Shown: positions 17,612 to 25,936 of the stretch, in pieces
Position numbering within the stretch: position 1 is the stretch's first letter
How the letters are laid out: each line of letters starts with the position of its first letter
Assembly: GCA_024742735.1 (NCBI GenBank)
Contig: JANSXV010000002.1
Coordinates: 186,001 to 250,000 of the forward strand
Source of the DNA: Alphaproteobacteria bacterium
GTDB taxonomy: Bacteria; Pseudomonadota; Alphaproteobacteria; Caulobacterales; Maricaulaceae
Direction of reading: 5' to 3'
Length of the DNA: 64,000 nucleotides
Position numbers and translations under genes: made by a program
The notes under the pieces: model-generated
The model's database searches: none
The model's input: the letters and a program-made list of their open reading frames with translations, nothing else
What the model was told of the DNA's origin: nothing

Positions 17612-18243
17612 TCCGCGCTCGCCCGCTTCCAGCTTTCAAGCTGGCGCAGACGATCGAAGTAGGCGCGCACCGGCTCCGGCGCGCCATCGAACTGCTTCAC
17701 GATCTTCAGAAGGAAGATCATGTAGCCCAGGCTCATGTCCGCGAGCGTCAAACGGTCGCCGGCCAGGAACCGCCGCGCGCCATTCTCCAGCCCCCGTTCC
17801 GCGAGCACTTTCAGCTGCTTGTCGACTTCCCCGCGCGCCCATTTGGCGAGCCCCGGGTTCCGGTGCGCTTCCGGCAGAAGGCTGGTGTGGGCCAGGGTCA
17901 GATTGACCCCCATGGCCATGGTCGCTTCGCCGAAATAGGTCCATTCCAGATAGCGTCCGTAATCGGCCTCGTCCGGCGTGACGACCAGCGGCGTCGGGCC
18001 GTAGCGGTGGGCGAGATAATCGCAGATCGCCAGGGACTCCAGCAGGATATCCTCGCCGTCCTGCAAGGCCGGGATCTTCTGGAGCGGGTTGACCGCCTTG
18101 AACGCCGCCCCGCCCACATCGCCATGCTGGAAATTCGGCCGCTCGATTCTATAGGGCAGACCCATCTCCTCCAGACACCAGCGCGCCCGCACCGAGCGGG
18201 ACATGGGGGCGTGGTAAAGCGTCAGGCGCGGGTCTGCGGTCAT
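17608..18243 (-). CDS. Glutathione S-transferase family protein
   Basis: Protein of 211 aa with a thioredoxin-like N-terminal domain (LTLYHAPMSRSVRARWCLEE, cis-Pro region in NPLQKIPALQDG, then ILLESLAICDYLAHRYG) and an all-helical C-terminal domain (GDRLTLADMSLGYMIF). The domain order and the ES glutathione-binding pair are standard. The substrate is unknown. The stop overlaps the convergent GDPD stop by 4 bp. Confidence 0.92.
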   Translation of the reverse strand: MTADPRLTLYHAPMSRSVRARWCLEEMGLPYRIERPNFQHGDVGGAAFKAVNPLQKIPALQDGEDILLESLAICDYLAHRYGPTPLVVTPDEADYGRYLEWTYFGEATMAMGVNLTLAHTSLLPEAHRNPGLAKWARGEVDKQLKVLAERGLENGARRFLAGDRLTLADMSLGYMIFLLKIVKQFDGAPEPVRAYFDRLRQLESWKRASAD

Positions 18244-18391
18244 GGGCGGGGCTCCGTATCTGTGTCACCCACATTTGATCAGCGCCGCCGACACTTGACC
18301 ATCCTGCCAGGTGTCATCCGCACACCAAAAAGAACACGCCGGCGCGGAGCGGGTCCGGCCGGCGCTTCACGGTTGCAGCGGGCAAGGGCCC

Positions 18392-19729
18392 CTATGTGTT
18401 CATGCTGTCGAAGAAGTCTGAATTGGTCTTCGTTTCTTTCAGCTTGCCCAGCAGGAAGTCGATGGCGTCCTGGGTGCCCATGGGGTTCAGGATGCGGCGC
18501 AGGACGTAGGTTTTCTGAAGGTCGATCCTGTTGACCAGCAGCTCCTCTTTCCGGGTTCCGGACTTGAGGATGTCGATGGCCGGGAAGACGCGCTTGTCGG
18601 CGACCTTGCGGTCCAGCACGATCTCGGAGTTGCCCGTGCCCTTGAACTCCTCAAAGATCACCTCGTCCATGCGCGATCCCGTATCGATCAGCGCCGTGGC
18701 GATGATTGTCAGCGAGCCGCCCTCCTCGATATTGCGCGCCGCGCCGAAGAAGCGCTTGGGCCGCTGCAGGGCGTTGGCGTCCACACCGCCGGTCAGCACC
18801 TTGCCGGAGCTCGGCACCACGGTGTTGTAGGCCCGGCCCAGGCGCGTGATGGAGTCCAGCAGGATCACAACATCGCGCTTGTGCTCGACGAGGCGCTTGG
18901 CCTTCTCGATCACCATCTCGGCGACCTGCACGTGGCGCGTGGCCGGTTCGTCGAAGGTGGAGGCCACCACCTCGCCCTTCACCGTACGCTGCATGTCGGT
19001 CACTTCCTCCGGGCGCTCGTCGATGAGCAGCACCATGAGATAGCTGTCAGGGTGGTTGGTCTCGATGGCGTGGGCGATGTTCTGCATCAGCACCGTCTTG
19101 CCGGTGCGCGGCGGCGCCACGATCAGGCCCCGCTGGCCCTTGCCGAGCGGCGCCACGATATCGATGACCCGGCCCGAGCGATCCTTCTTGGTCGGATCGG
19201 GCAGCTCCATATGGAAGCGCTTGTCGGGGTAAAGCGGGGTCAGATTGTCGAAGTGGACCTTGTGGCGCGACTTCTCCGGCTCCTCGAAATTGATCGAGCT
19301 CACCTTCAGGAGTGCGAAATACCGCTCATTGTCGCGCGGCGCACGGATCTCGCCCTCGACCGTGTCGCCGGTGCGCAGCCCGAAGCGGCGGATCTGGTTG
19401 GGCGACACATAGATGTCGTCCGGGCCGGGCAGATAGTTGGATTCCGGCGCGCGCAGGAAGCCGAAACCATCCTGCAGCACTTCAAGCGTTCCGCCGCCAT
19501 AGATCTCCGCGCCCTCGTCGGCGAGCGCCTTAAGGATGGCGAACATCATGCCCTGCTTGCGCAGGGATGAGGCGTTCTCGATATCAAGATTTTCAGCCAG
19601 ATCGACCAGCTCGGCCGGGCTCTTCTCCTTCAGTTCCTGGAGCGACATGCGCTCGCCGGTGCGCGTACCCGCACGCGGAGAGTCTTCGGCCTCGTCATAC
19701 TGATCGTCGTCGTACTGATCGTCATTCAT
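18392..19729 (-). CDS. rho: Transcription termination factor Rho
   Basis: Hexameric RNA helicase (445 aa). The N-terminal Rho_N domain begins at about residue 28 ([19 protein letters not shown]). The cold-shock RNA-binding domain has [30 protein letters not shown]. The ATPase domain has Walker [11 protein letters not shown], Walker [17 protein letters not shown], the Q-loop and R-loop region [26 protein letters not shown] and a [12 protein letters not shown]-terminus. The first 20 residues contain a tandem acidic repeat (DDDQY twice); the frame could also start at Met28. About 270 bp upstream separates it from hemJ and may hold a leader. Confidence 0.97.
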   Translation of the reverse strand: MNDDQYDDDQYDEAEDSPRAGTRTGERMSLQELKEKSPAELVDLAENLDIENASSLRKQGMMFAILKALADEGAEIYGGGTLEVLQDGFGFLRAPESNYLPGPDDIYVSPNQIRRFGLRTGDTVEGEIRAPRDNERYFALLKVSSINFEEPEKSRHKVHFDNLTPLYPDKRFHMELPDPTKKDRSGRVIDIVAPLGKGQRGLIVAPPRTGKTVLMQNIAHAIETNHPDSYLMVLLIDERPEEVTDMQRTVKGEVVASTFDEPATRHVQVAEMVIEKAKRLVEHKRDVVILLDSITRLGRAYNTVVPSSGKVLTGGVDANALQRPKRFFGAARNIEEGGSLTIIATALIDTGSRMDEVIFEEFKGTGNSEIVLDRKVADKRVFPAIDILKSGTRKEELLVNRIDLQKTYVLRRILNPMGTQDAIDFLLGKLKETKTNSDFFDSMNT

Positions 19730-19999
19730 AAGTCAGGCTTTCCTGCACGCAAAATGCGTTGATCGATAACAGCTTACAGGTCAGCAAGAGTCCTCGCATG
19801 CGCGGACCCGCTGGACGATCTGCAAGCACCGGCCCTGTCGCACAGCGGCCAGGTCCGATTATGGATTGAATGGAGCGCGCTTGGAGTAACGACCGGAGGG
19901 GCCGGTCTTGATCGCGCGCAAATGGAAGGAATCCCGCTCAGGCGAGACTTGAGAAATCCCTGACACAGGCTTGGCTGGACGTCAAGCGGGCCCGATAAG

Positions 20000-20455
20000 T
20001 CAGAACGGCTTGATGACCGCGAGCAGAACCACGAGCACCGCGCCGATGGCGGGAACCTCGTTCATGAGCCGCCAGAACTTTTCGCTGCGCGGCCGCTCGC
20101 CCCTGGCGAACTTGCGTGCGCTCGCCGCATAAAATCCGTGAGCCCCGGAAATCAGGATCACCAGCAGGAGTTTGGCGTGGAACCAGCCGGAGCTGAGAAG
20201 CGCGGTGTTCGAGGCGATCATGATCAGCGCAAACGTCCACACCGCGATCAGGCTGGGGTTCAGGATGATGCGCAGGAGGTTGCGTTCCTGGATCAGCAGG
20301 GCCCGCTCCAGCTCCCCGCCGGGTTCAGCGGTGTGGTGATAGACGAACAGGCGCGGCAGGTAGAGCATGCCGGCCATCCAGAAGATCACCGCGATGATGT
20401 GCAGGGCCTGGACGACCAGGTAGCCCGTCGACTGGGGATAGAGGAAATCCATCAT
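20000..20455 (-). CDS. hemJ: Protoporphyrinogen IX oxidase HemJ
   Basis: Small polytopic membrane protein (151 aa, four hydrophobic segments) of the HemJ/UPF0093 family, which oxidises protoporphyrinogen IX in many Alphaproteobacteria. The signature ALHIIAVIFWMAGMLYLPRLFVYH carries the conserved histidine. Then come WFHAKLLLVILISGAHGF, FWRLMNEVPAI and the terminal KPF. It follows hemH with a 4-nt ATGA overlap, and hemE lies just upstream, so three late steps of haem synthesis are clustered beside the predicted origin. Confidence 0.93.
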   Translation of the reverse strand: MMDFLYPQSTGYLVVQALHIIAVIFWMAGMLYLPRLFVYHHTAEPGGELERALLIQERNLLRIILNPSLIAVWTFALIMIASNTALLSSGWFHAKLLLVILISGAHGFYAASARKFARGERPRSEKFWRLMNEVPAIGAVLVVLLAVIKPF

Positions 20456-21528
20456 GCCGCATCGGCCTCCCGCGCCGTCTCGCTCACCGCTTCATACCCC
20501 GCTTCCAAGCACGGGCAACGCCCGAACTTCGCCGGACACACCGGGGCGCCGGACGGGGGTTTCAGACCGGTCGGTCCTTCAAGAGCCCGGGAGACAAGCT
20601 TGGCGAGCGCCGAGATGAAGTCAGCCTGAGCGCCCAGCGCCGGCACGCGCGTATAGCTTTTGGCGCCGCAGTCCTCGGCGATCTCCAGGTATTCCTCGTC
20701 CAGCTCCACCAGGGTCTCGATATGCTCGGAGACGAAAGCGATCGGGGTCAGAAGAATGTCCCGGCCGTCCTCACAGGCCCGCTCGATGGCTTCATCCGTC
20801 GGCGGTCCGATCCATTTCAGCGGCCCCACGCGGGACTGGTAACAGACCTCGTGTTCTTTCAGGGCGTCAGGCAATATCTCCACGACCCGGGCGACCGTCT
20901 GCTCGACCTGCCACTGATAGCTGTCGCCGCGCTCCACGGTGATCTCCGGCAGCCCGTGGGCGGAGAACAGAACACGGGGATTTGCAGGTTTGCCGGCCGT
21001 CTCCCAGGCCTGTTCGATGAGCCTGGCGTGCGCCTTGATGAAATCGGGTTCCTCAGGATAGCAGCAGATGGTCCGCGCCTCGCCGCCGCCGGCGTCCTTC
21101 CAGGCTTTCAGCGAAGACGCCGTCGTGGTGGTGGAGAACTGAGGATACAGTGGCAGGAGCACGATTTCGTCCGGATCATAGGCCTTAACGGCCTTGACCG
21201 CCTCGGACACGAAAGGATGCCAGTAGCGCATGGCCAGGAAGCACCGCGCCTCGTCACCGGGCAGCAAGCCTTCCAGCGCCTGGGTCAGAGCGGCCGCCTG
21301 CTTTTCGGTTTCCGGCACGATCGGCGAACCGCCGCCCATCTTGGCGTAGTTCGCCGAGGCTTCCTTGGTCCGCGTCGTGGAGATCAGCCAGGCAAGGGAT
21401 TCGCGCACCGGCCAGGGCGCGCTGATGATGGCGGGGTCGCGGAACAGATTACGCAGGAACGGCCGCACCGACTGGAGCTTGTCCGGTCCGCCAAGATTGA
21501 ACAGTACGACCGCTATGCGCCGGCCCAT
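20452..21528 (-). CDS. hemH: Ferrochelatase with C-terminal CX6CXC motif
   Basis: Inserts Fe2+ into protoporphyrin IX (358 aa). Family motifs are VLFNLGGPD, MRYWHPF, LPLYPQFSTTTTASS, LFSAHGLPE (catalytic His) and AFVSEHIETLVELDEEY (catalytic Glu). The C-terminus carries CPAKFGRCPC (Cys331, 338, 340), a CX6CXC motif. The same spacing ligates a [2Fe-2S] cluster in Mycobacterium and Caulobacter ferrochelatases, with a fourth internal cysteine; a CC pair here (TICCYPEEP) could supply it. A further tail of about 18 residues follows. It lies between hemE and hemJ, with a 4-nt overlap with hemJ. Confidence 0.96.
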   Translation of the reverse strand: MGRRIAVVLFNLGGPDKLQSVRPFLRNLFRDPAIISAPWPVRESLAWLISTTRTKEASANYAKMGGGSPIVPETEKQAAALTQALEGLLPGDEARCFLAMRYWHPFVSEAVKAVKAYDPDEIVLLPLYPQFSTTTTASSLKAWKDAGGGEARTICCYPEEPDFIKAHARLIEQAWETAGKPANPRVLFSAHGLPEITVERGDSYQWQVEQTVARVVEILPDALKEHEVCYQSRVGPLKWIGPPTDEAIERACEDGRDILLTPIAFVSEHIETLVELDEEYLEIAEDCGAKSYTRVPALGAQADFISALAKLVSRALEGPTGLKPPSGAPVCPAKFGRCPCLEAGYEAVSETAREADAA

Positions 21529-21556
21529 GGGCGTGCTCCCTTGTTCCGGAGACCGA

Positions 21557-22585
21557 TCAGCCGCGCACGCGTTCGATCAATCGCGTCACGTTCTCGGGCG
21601 GGGTGTCCAGATGAATTCCGTGTCCAAGGTTGAACACATAGGGCCGGTCCGCCCATGCGGAAAGCAGACGGTCGATTTCCAGGTCCAGCGCCGCGCCCCC
21701 GGCATGAAGCACGGCCGGGTCCAGCTGACCTTGCACCGGCAGGGTTTTCGGAAGCGCTGACGCCGCCCACGCAGTGTCCACACCATGGTCGAGCGACAGG
21801 CAGTTCACGCCTGTCTGTTCGGCGTAGCGAACCATCTGCGGACCGGATCCTTTGGGAAAACCGATCACTGGCGCGGTGACGCCGTCGGCTTTGAGACGCT
21901 CCATGATCCGCCGCGTGGGCCGGATCACGACCCGGTCGAACAACGGGTCCGGTAGGCCGTCCGCCCAGGAATCAAAGATTTTCACCACATCAGCGCCGGC
22001 GCGGACCTGATCGGCCAGATAGGCCGCACTGGCGTCAGCGAGAAGATCCATGAGCGCATCGAACTTGTCAGGCTCGGCCCAGGCGAGGGAACGGGCCTTG
22101 AAGCGATCCTTCGATCCTCCGCCCTCGATCATGTAGGTGGCCACGGTCCACGGCGCGCCGCAAAACCCGATGAGAGCCGTCTCTTCCGGCAATCCAGACC
22201 GCAGGATCTTCAACGTCTCCATGACCGGCTGAAGAACCTCCCGGCTGCGCTCGATGCTCAGCGTGTTCAGATCCTCAAGACCGATCGGCTCCAGCTTGGG
22301 TCCTTCGCCCTTTTCAAACCAGACCTTCTGACCCAGGCCATGGGGAATGAGAAGGATGTCGGCGAAGACGATGGACGCATCCAGGCCATAGCGCCGGATC
22401 GGCTGGAAGGTCACTTCCGCGGCGGCCTCGGGATTGAGGCAGAAATTGATGAAATCAGGCTGCTTGGCCCGCACTTCGCGATATTCCGGCAGATAGCGGC
22501 CGGCCTGCCGCATCAGCCATATCGGCGGCGGGGACAGGGTCTGTCCTTCTAGAACGCGCATCAATTTCATTGCGGTGAGGTCCAT
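21557..22585 (-). CDS. hemE: Uroporphyrinogen decarboxylase
   Basis: Decarboxylates uroporphyrinogen III to coproporphyrinogen III (342 aa, usual length). Signatures are PPIWLMRQAGRYLPEYR near the N-terminus, SIVFADILLIPHGLG (catalytic Asp), GFCGAPWTVATYMIEGGGS and HGIHLDTPPENV at the C-terminus. ATG 22585 precedes an in-frame ATG 22570; the longer form fits the family. In Caulobacter hemE borders the replication origin, and its promoters lie within the origin. Here too the gene is transcribed away from the 517-bp candidate origin. Confidence 0.97.
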   Translation of the reverse strand: MDLTAMKLMRVLEGQTLSPPPIWLMRQAGRYLPEYREVRAKQPDFINFCLNPEAAAEVTFQPIRRYGLDASIVFADILLIPHGLGQKVWFEKGEGPKLEPIGLEDLNTLSIERSREVLQPVMETLKILRSGLPEETALIGFCGAPWTVATYMIEGGGSKDRFKARSLAWAEPDKFDALMDLLADASAAYLADQVRAGADVVKIFDSWADGLPDPLFDRVVIRPTRRIMERLKADGVTAPVIGFPKGSGPQMVRYAEQTGVNCLSLDHGVDTAWAASALPKTLPVQGQLDPAVLHAGGAALDLEIDRLLSAWADRPYVFNLGHGIHLDTPPENVTRLIERVRG

Positions 22586-22700
22586 TCCTATCGAGTTCGT
22601 CCCGGGGGGAGAGTCCGGTTTTCCCCGTTTCCCGTCGAGGGGTCTTATCGTTCTTTTTTCCGAAAGGAAAATGGAAGGGATTCAATAGGGGTGCGGGCAG

Positions 22701-22709
22701 CGTGGATAA
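22701..22709 (-). promoter_or_regulatory. DnaA-box-like site
   Basis: Reads TTATCCACG on the minus strand, one mismatch from TTATCCACA. It is the leftmost of four such sites in the candidate origin. Confidence 0.55.
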
Positions 22710-22735
22710 ACGGCCTCCAGGCCCTGCGGCGCCCG

Positions 22736-22744
22736 TTGTCCACA
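22736..22744 (+). promoter_or_regulatory. DnaA-box-like site
   Basis: TTGTCCACA, one mismatch from the consensus. It lies 50 bp left of the AT-rich stretch with the CtrA boxes. Confidence 0.55.
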
Positions 22745-22797
22745 GGGTGTGAGACGAGCTTTTCCAGACGAATGCGGTCAGGGTCTGAATAACGCGA

Positions 22798-22812
22798 TTA
22801 AGGGTTTGTTAA
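22798..22812. promoter_or_regulatory. Perfect CtrA box (TTAA-N7-TTAA)
   Basis: TTAAGGGTTTGTTAA matches the full CtrA consensus with exact 7-bp spacing. In Caulobacter phosphorylated CtrA binds such sites in the origin to block initiation and control hemE. It lies in the AT-rich core of the gap. Confidence 0.85.
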
Positions 22813-22818
22813 TCTGTC

Positions 22819-22833
22819 TAAACAAAGTCTTAA
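22819..22833. promoter_or_regulatory. Second, one-mismatch CtrA box
   Basis: TAAACAAAGTCTTAA: one half-site is exact and the other has a single mismatch, with 7-bp spacing. Its centre is 21 bp (two helical turns) from that of the perfect box, which would place two CtrA dimers on the same face. Confidence 0.6.
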
Positions 22834-22999
22834 TCCTTGGCCGAGATCATGATGACTCGATTCATCGCCTGAGACCGGCTGGGTTCTCGACGGATTGCGG
22901 AAATTCACACCGGCGGCGTCAGCGCGTCGGGCATGGATGTGCGTTGCGCAGGCGCCGATGGACAGATCATCCGAGATGAGCCGGGAGCGCTGCTGTCTG

Positions 23000-23008
23000 C
23001 GTGGACAA
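23000..23008 (-). promoter_or_regulatory. DnaA-box-like site
   Basis: Reads TTGTCCACG on the minus strand, two mismatches from TTATCCACA. It is paired with the consensus site 10 bp to the right in the opposite orientation. Confidence 0.4.
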
Positions 23009-23017
23009 CACGGTGCG

Positions 23018-23026
23018 TTATTCACA
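23018..23026 (+). promoter_or_regulatory. Consensus DnaA box TTATTCACA
   Basis: Exact match to TTATNCACA, 77 bp before the ATG of the DUF299 gene. Confidence 0.75.
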
Positions 23027-23102
23027 GGCGCTCAGCGCTGGTTTACCCATGAAGCGGTTTCGCGCCGGCGTCCGGCGTGTCCGTATCTGAAGAAGGTCCG
23101 CC

Positions 23103-23936
23103 ATGCAGCGCAGCAACGCCGAGATCCATTTCCATGTTCATATGATCTCGGACTCGACCGGCGAGACGCTCATGGAGGTCATGAGGGCCTCTGTGGCTCA
23201 ATTCAACAATGTCGATCCGATCGAGCATCTGTTCGCGCTGGTGCGGTCGCCCAAGCACCTCGAGCGCGCCCTGGCTCATGTGGAGGCTTATCCGGGCATC
23301 GTCATGTATACGCTGGTCAACAGCGACCTGCGGCGGCAGCTGGAGGATTTCTGTGCGCGCCTGGCTGTTCCGGCCATCGCCATTCTGGATCCGATCCAGG
23401 CCACTTTGAGTGCCTATCTCGGCGCGCCGATCATCGGAAAAGCCGGGGCTCAGCGTGTCCTTGACGCTGAGTATTACATGCGGATCGAAGCCATGAACTA
23501 TTCCATGGCCCATGATGACGGCCAGGGTGATGACTGGCCAAGTGCTGACGTCATTCTTCTGGGGATATCACGAACCTCCAAGACGCCCACGAGCGTGTAT
23601 CTCGGCCATCGCGGCATACGGGCTGCAAATATCCCTCTGGTTCCCGGCGCACCTGTGCCGGAGGAGATTTTTGGCCTGGCCAAGCCACTGGTCGTCGGCC
23701 TCACGGCTTCGCCGGAACGCATTATCCAGATCCGCAGGAACCGGCTGTTGAACCTGCGTGAGGATCGTTCGACCGAGTATGTGGACGCGACCTCGGTGAA
23801 AGACGAAGTCGTTTTCGCAAAACGCCTTTATGCCCGCCACAAGATTCCCGTCATCGACGTGACCCGGCGGTCTATCGAAGAGACCGCCGCGAAGGTCATC
23901 AATCTGCTCACTGAACATAAAGCCCGCAAGAAATGA
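23103..23936 (+). CDS. ppsR: Pyruvate, phosphate dikinase regulatory-type protein (DUF299/PPSR)
   Basis: Bifunctional Ser/Thr kinase/phosphorylase family (277 aa) that controls PEP synthase or pyruvate phosphate dikinase. The N-terminus has FHVHMISDSTGETLMEV. The central P-loop is ILLGISRTSKTPTSVYLG, with YYMRIEAMNYSMAHDDG before it. The C-terminus has IPVIDVTRRSIEETAAKV, as in the family. Whether the target is PPDK or PEP synthase cannot be told; neither is in the window. It is the first rightward gene from the predicted origin and begins a run coupled by 4-nt overlaps (maf follows). The Caulobacter gene RP001 occupies this position. Confidence 0.92.
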   Translation: MQRSNAEIHFHVHMISDSTGETLMEVMRASVAQFNNVDPIEHLFALVRSPKHLERALAHVEAYPGIVMYTLVNSDLRRQLEDFCARLAVPAIAILDPIQATLSAYLGAPIIGKAGAQRVLDAEYYMRIEAMNYSMAHDDGQGDDWPSADVILLGISRTSKTPTSVYLGHRGIRAANIPLVPGAPVPEEIFGLAKPLVVGLTASPERIIQIRRNRLLNLREDRSTEYVDATSVKDEVVFAKRLYARHKIPVIDVTRRSIEETAAKVINLLTEHKARKK

Positions 23937-24514
23937 ACTTGATACTCGCTTCCGGCTCCGCTTCTCGCCGGTCCATCCTGCAGAATGCCGGACTTGTCTT
24001 CGAGGTTGACCCCGCCGATGTGGACGAAGGTGCGCTGAAGCACGAGTTTCGCGGTGATGCTGCAGCGCTTGCGCTGCACCTGGCCGAAGCCAAGGCGCTC
24101 GCCGTATCGAACCGGCGCCCGGGCCTCGTTCTCGGCGCTGATCAGGTGCTGGCGTTCGACGGCAAGGTCTTCGACAAGGCTAAATCTGTCGAAGAGGCCG
24201 CCCAGCGTCTCGCTATGCTGCGAGGAGCCACGCACTGGCTCCAGGGCGGCGTGGCGCTGGCTGAAGGCGGCGAGATTGTCTGGCGCCATCAAAGCACCTG
24301 CCGGATGGTCGTTCGCAATTTCTCGGATGAGTTCCTGAAAGACTATGTGGAACAGGCTGGCGACATATTGACCAAGGGGGTCGGCGCCTATGCGTTCGAA
24401 GGTCTGGGCGCCCAACTTTTCGAGCGCGTGGAGGGTGATTATTTCGCGGTTCTGGGTCTGCCTCTTCTGCCGGTGCTGAGTGAACTGCGAGCGCGCGGCG
24501 CCGCGCCATCATGA
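23933..24514 (+). CDS. maf: Maf-like nucleotide pyrophosphatase
   Basis: Protein of 193 aa with the Maf fold. Maf proteins hydrolyse non-canonical or modified nucleoside triphosphates and were first linked to septum inhibition. The N-terminal signature is ILASGSASRRSILQNAG. The conserved acidic block is LVLGADQVLAFDGKVFDKA, and the end has GVGAYAFEGLGAQLFERVEGDYFAVLGLPL. It overlaps the preceding gene by 4 nt (ATGA); aroE follows after 10 bp. Confidence 0.93.
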   Translation: MNLILASGSASRRSILQNAGLVFEVDPADVDEGALKHEFRGDAAALALHLAEAKALAVSNRRPGLVLGADQVLAFDGKVFDKAKSVEEAAQRLAMLRGATHWLQGGVALAEGGEIVWRHQSTCRMVVRNFSDEFLKDYVEQAGDILTKGVGAYAFEGLGAQLFERVEGDYFAVLGLPLLPVLSELRARGAAPS

Positions 24515-24524
24515 GGCCGGCGCC

Positions 24525-25340
24525 GTGAGCCCGCCCTTCGCCGCCGTTGTGGGCTGGCCCGCCGCCCACTCCCTGTCTCCGCTGATGATGGCCACCTGGC
24601 TGAAGGCCGCTGGAATCGAGGGTCGGTACGGGGTGCTGGAGGTCCCGCCTGACCGCTTCGAGCCGCTTGCGGAAAGGCTGGCCGGGCTTGGGCTGGTGGG
24701 CGTCAATGTCACCCTGCCTCACAAGGAAGCCGCCCTCGCCGTAGCCGCTACGGCAAGCGCCACCGCTCAGAGCGTCGGCGCTGCGAACCGGCTGACGGTC
24801 ACGGCGCAGGGCCTCCACGCCCATAACACCGATGTGGACGGTGTCGCTGCCGCCCTGGTTGACGATGCTGGGACCGGGCCGGCCGTTCTGATCGGCGCCG
24901 GCGGCGCGGCGCGGGCCGCGCTTCATCACCTGAAGAGCCAGGAACGCGAGGTGCGTATCGTGAACCGGACGCGCGCCCGGGCCGAGATGATCGCCTCTGA
25001 GTTCGGCGTCGCCGCCGCGATCCACACCGTCCCTGAAGATGCGTTGCCTGGCGCCGCCCTCATCATCAATGCGACGTCACTGGGCATGTCGGGGAAGACC
25101 GCGTTTGCTCCGGACTTCAGCGTCTGTGCGCCGGATGCGCTGGCTTTTGACATGGTCTACACGCCGCTGCGGACGGGTTTTCTGACCGCCGCCGCGCACT
25201 CGGGACTGCGCACCGTTGATGGTCTGTCCATGTTGATCGGCCAGGCCCGGGCGAGCTTCGAGGCCTTTTACAGGGCCGTTCCGGGCCAGGACTCTCTGGT
25301 CCGCCCCGTCCTGGAAGCCCGGCTGGAGGGCCGCTCGTGA
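24525..25340 (+). CDS. aroE: Shikimate dehydrogenase
   Basis: NADPH-dependent reduction of 3-dehydroshikimate in aromatic amino-acid synthesis (271 aa). The substrate-binding motif is [13 protein letters not shown], the catalytic Lys lies in NVTLPHKE and the catalytic Asp in NTDVDG. The nucleotide site is [14 protein letters not shown] followed by VNRTRAR. The C-terminus has [15 protein letters not shown]. The start is GTG 24525, 8 nt after GAGG; an upstream in-frame GTG would overlap maf. The stop overlaps the coaE start by 4 nt. Confidence 0.95.
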   Translation: MSPPFAAVVGWPAAHSLSPLMMATWLKAAGIEGRYGVLEVPPDRFEPLAERLAGLGLVGVNVTLPHKEAALAVAATASATAQSVGAANRLTVTAQGLHAHNTDVDGVAAALVDDAGTGPAVLIGAGGAARAALHHLKSQEREVRIVNRTRARAEMIASEFGVAAAIHTVPEDALPGAALIINATSLGMSGKTAFAPDFSVCAPDALAFDMVYTPLRTGFLTAAAHSGLRTVDGLSMLIGQARASFEAFYRAVPGQDSLVRPVLEARLEGRS

Positions 25341-25936
25341 TTGTTGTCGGACTGACCGGATCCATCGGCATGGGCAAATCGACCACGGCCGGCCTGTTCG
25401 CCGAGGAAGGCGCGGCCGTCTTTGACGCCGATGCAGCCGTGGCCGAGCTCTATGGTCCCGGCGGTGCGGCGGTGGCGCCCATCGCGGAGAGTTTTCCGGG
25501 CTGCGCAGACCCTGAAACCGGCGTCGACCGCACCGCGCTGTCGGCCGCCCTGCAGAAGGACGCGACCCTGTTTGAGCGCCTCGAGCACATTGTCCATCCG
25601 CTGGTCGCCAGGTCCCGTGCCGACTTCTTCGCGCGCGCGAAGGCCGAGGGCTGCTCGATCGTTGTTCTCGATGTCCCATTGCTGTTTGAAACCGGGCAGG
25701 CCGACCAGGTCGACGCGGTCGTGGTGGTCAGCGCGCCGGAAGCTGTGCAAAGGCAGCGTGTGCTGGCGCGGCCGGGCATGACCGAGGCCAAGCTCGACGC
25801 CATACTGGCCCGCCAGACCCCTGATTCGGAGAAGCGTGCGCGCGCCGATTTCGTCATCGACACCGGATCCGGGATTGAAGCCGCGCGTGACCAGGTCCGC
25901 GCCGTGATCGCCGCATTGAAGGAGCGCGACGCATGA
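25337..25936 (+). CDS. coaE: Dephospho-CoA kinase
   Basis: Last step of coenzyme A synthesis (199 aa). The Walker A motif is [12 protein letters not shown] at residues 5-16. Other motifs are [32 protein letters not shown] and [19 protein letters not shown]. The GTG start overlaps the aroE stop (GTGA), and the stop overlaps the dnaQ start (ATGA). aroE-coaE-dnaQ is a conserved alphaproteobacterial order. Confidence 0.96.
   Translation: MIVVGLTGSIGMGKSTTAGLFAEEGAAVFDADAAVAELYGPGGAAVAPIAESFPGCADPETGVDRTALSAALQKDATLFERLEHIVHPLVARSRADFFARAKAEGCSIVVLDVPLLFETGQADQVDAVVVVSAPEAVQRQRVLARPGMTEAKLDAILARQTPDSEKRARADFVIDTGSGIEAARDQVRAVIAALKERDA

Larger units (their letters stand above)
22586..23102. other. 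Predicted chromosomal replication origin (Cori-like)
   Basis: Non-coding 517 bp between hemE (leftward) and the DUF299 gene (rightward), the position of the Caulobacter origin. It contains four DnaA-box-like 9-mers: 22701-22709 (minus strand, TTATCCACG), 22736-22744 (TTGTCCACA), 23000-23008 (minus strand, TTGTCCACG) and 23018-23026 (TTATTCACA, matching the TTATNCACA consensus). There is one perfect and one near-perfect CtrA box, and four GANTC sites (22611, 22679, 22854, 22859). An AT-rich stretch at about 22786-22840 could unwind. Genes flank it in both outward directions. The hemE promoter must also lie here. Synteny and motifs agree, but no function was tested. Confidence 0.85.
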
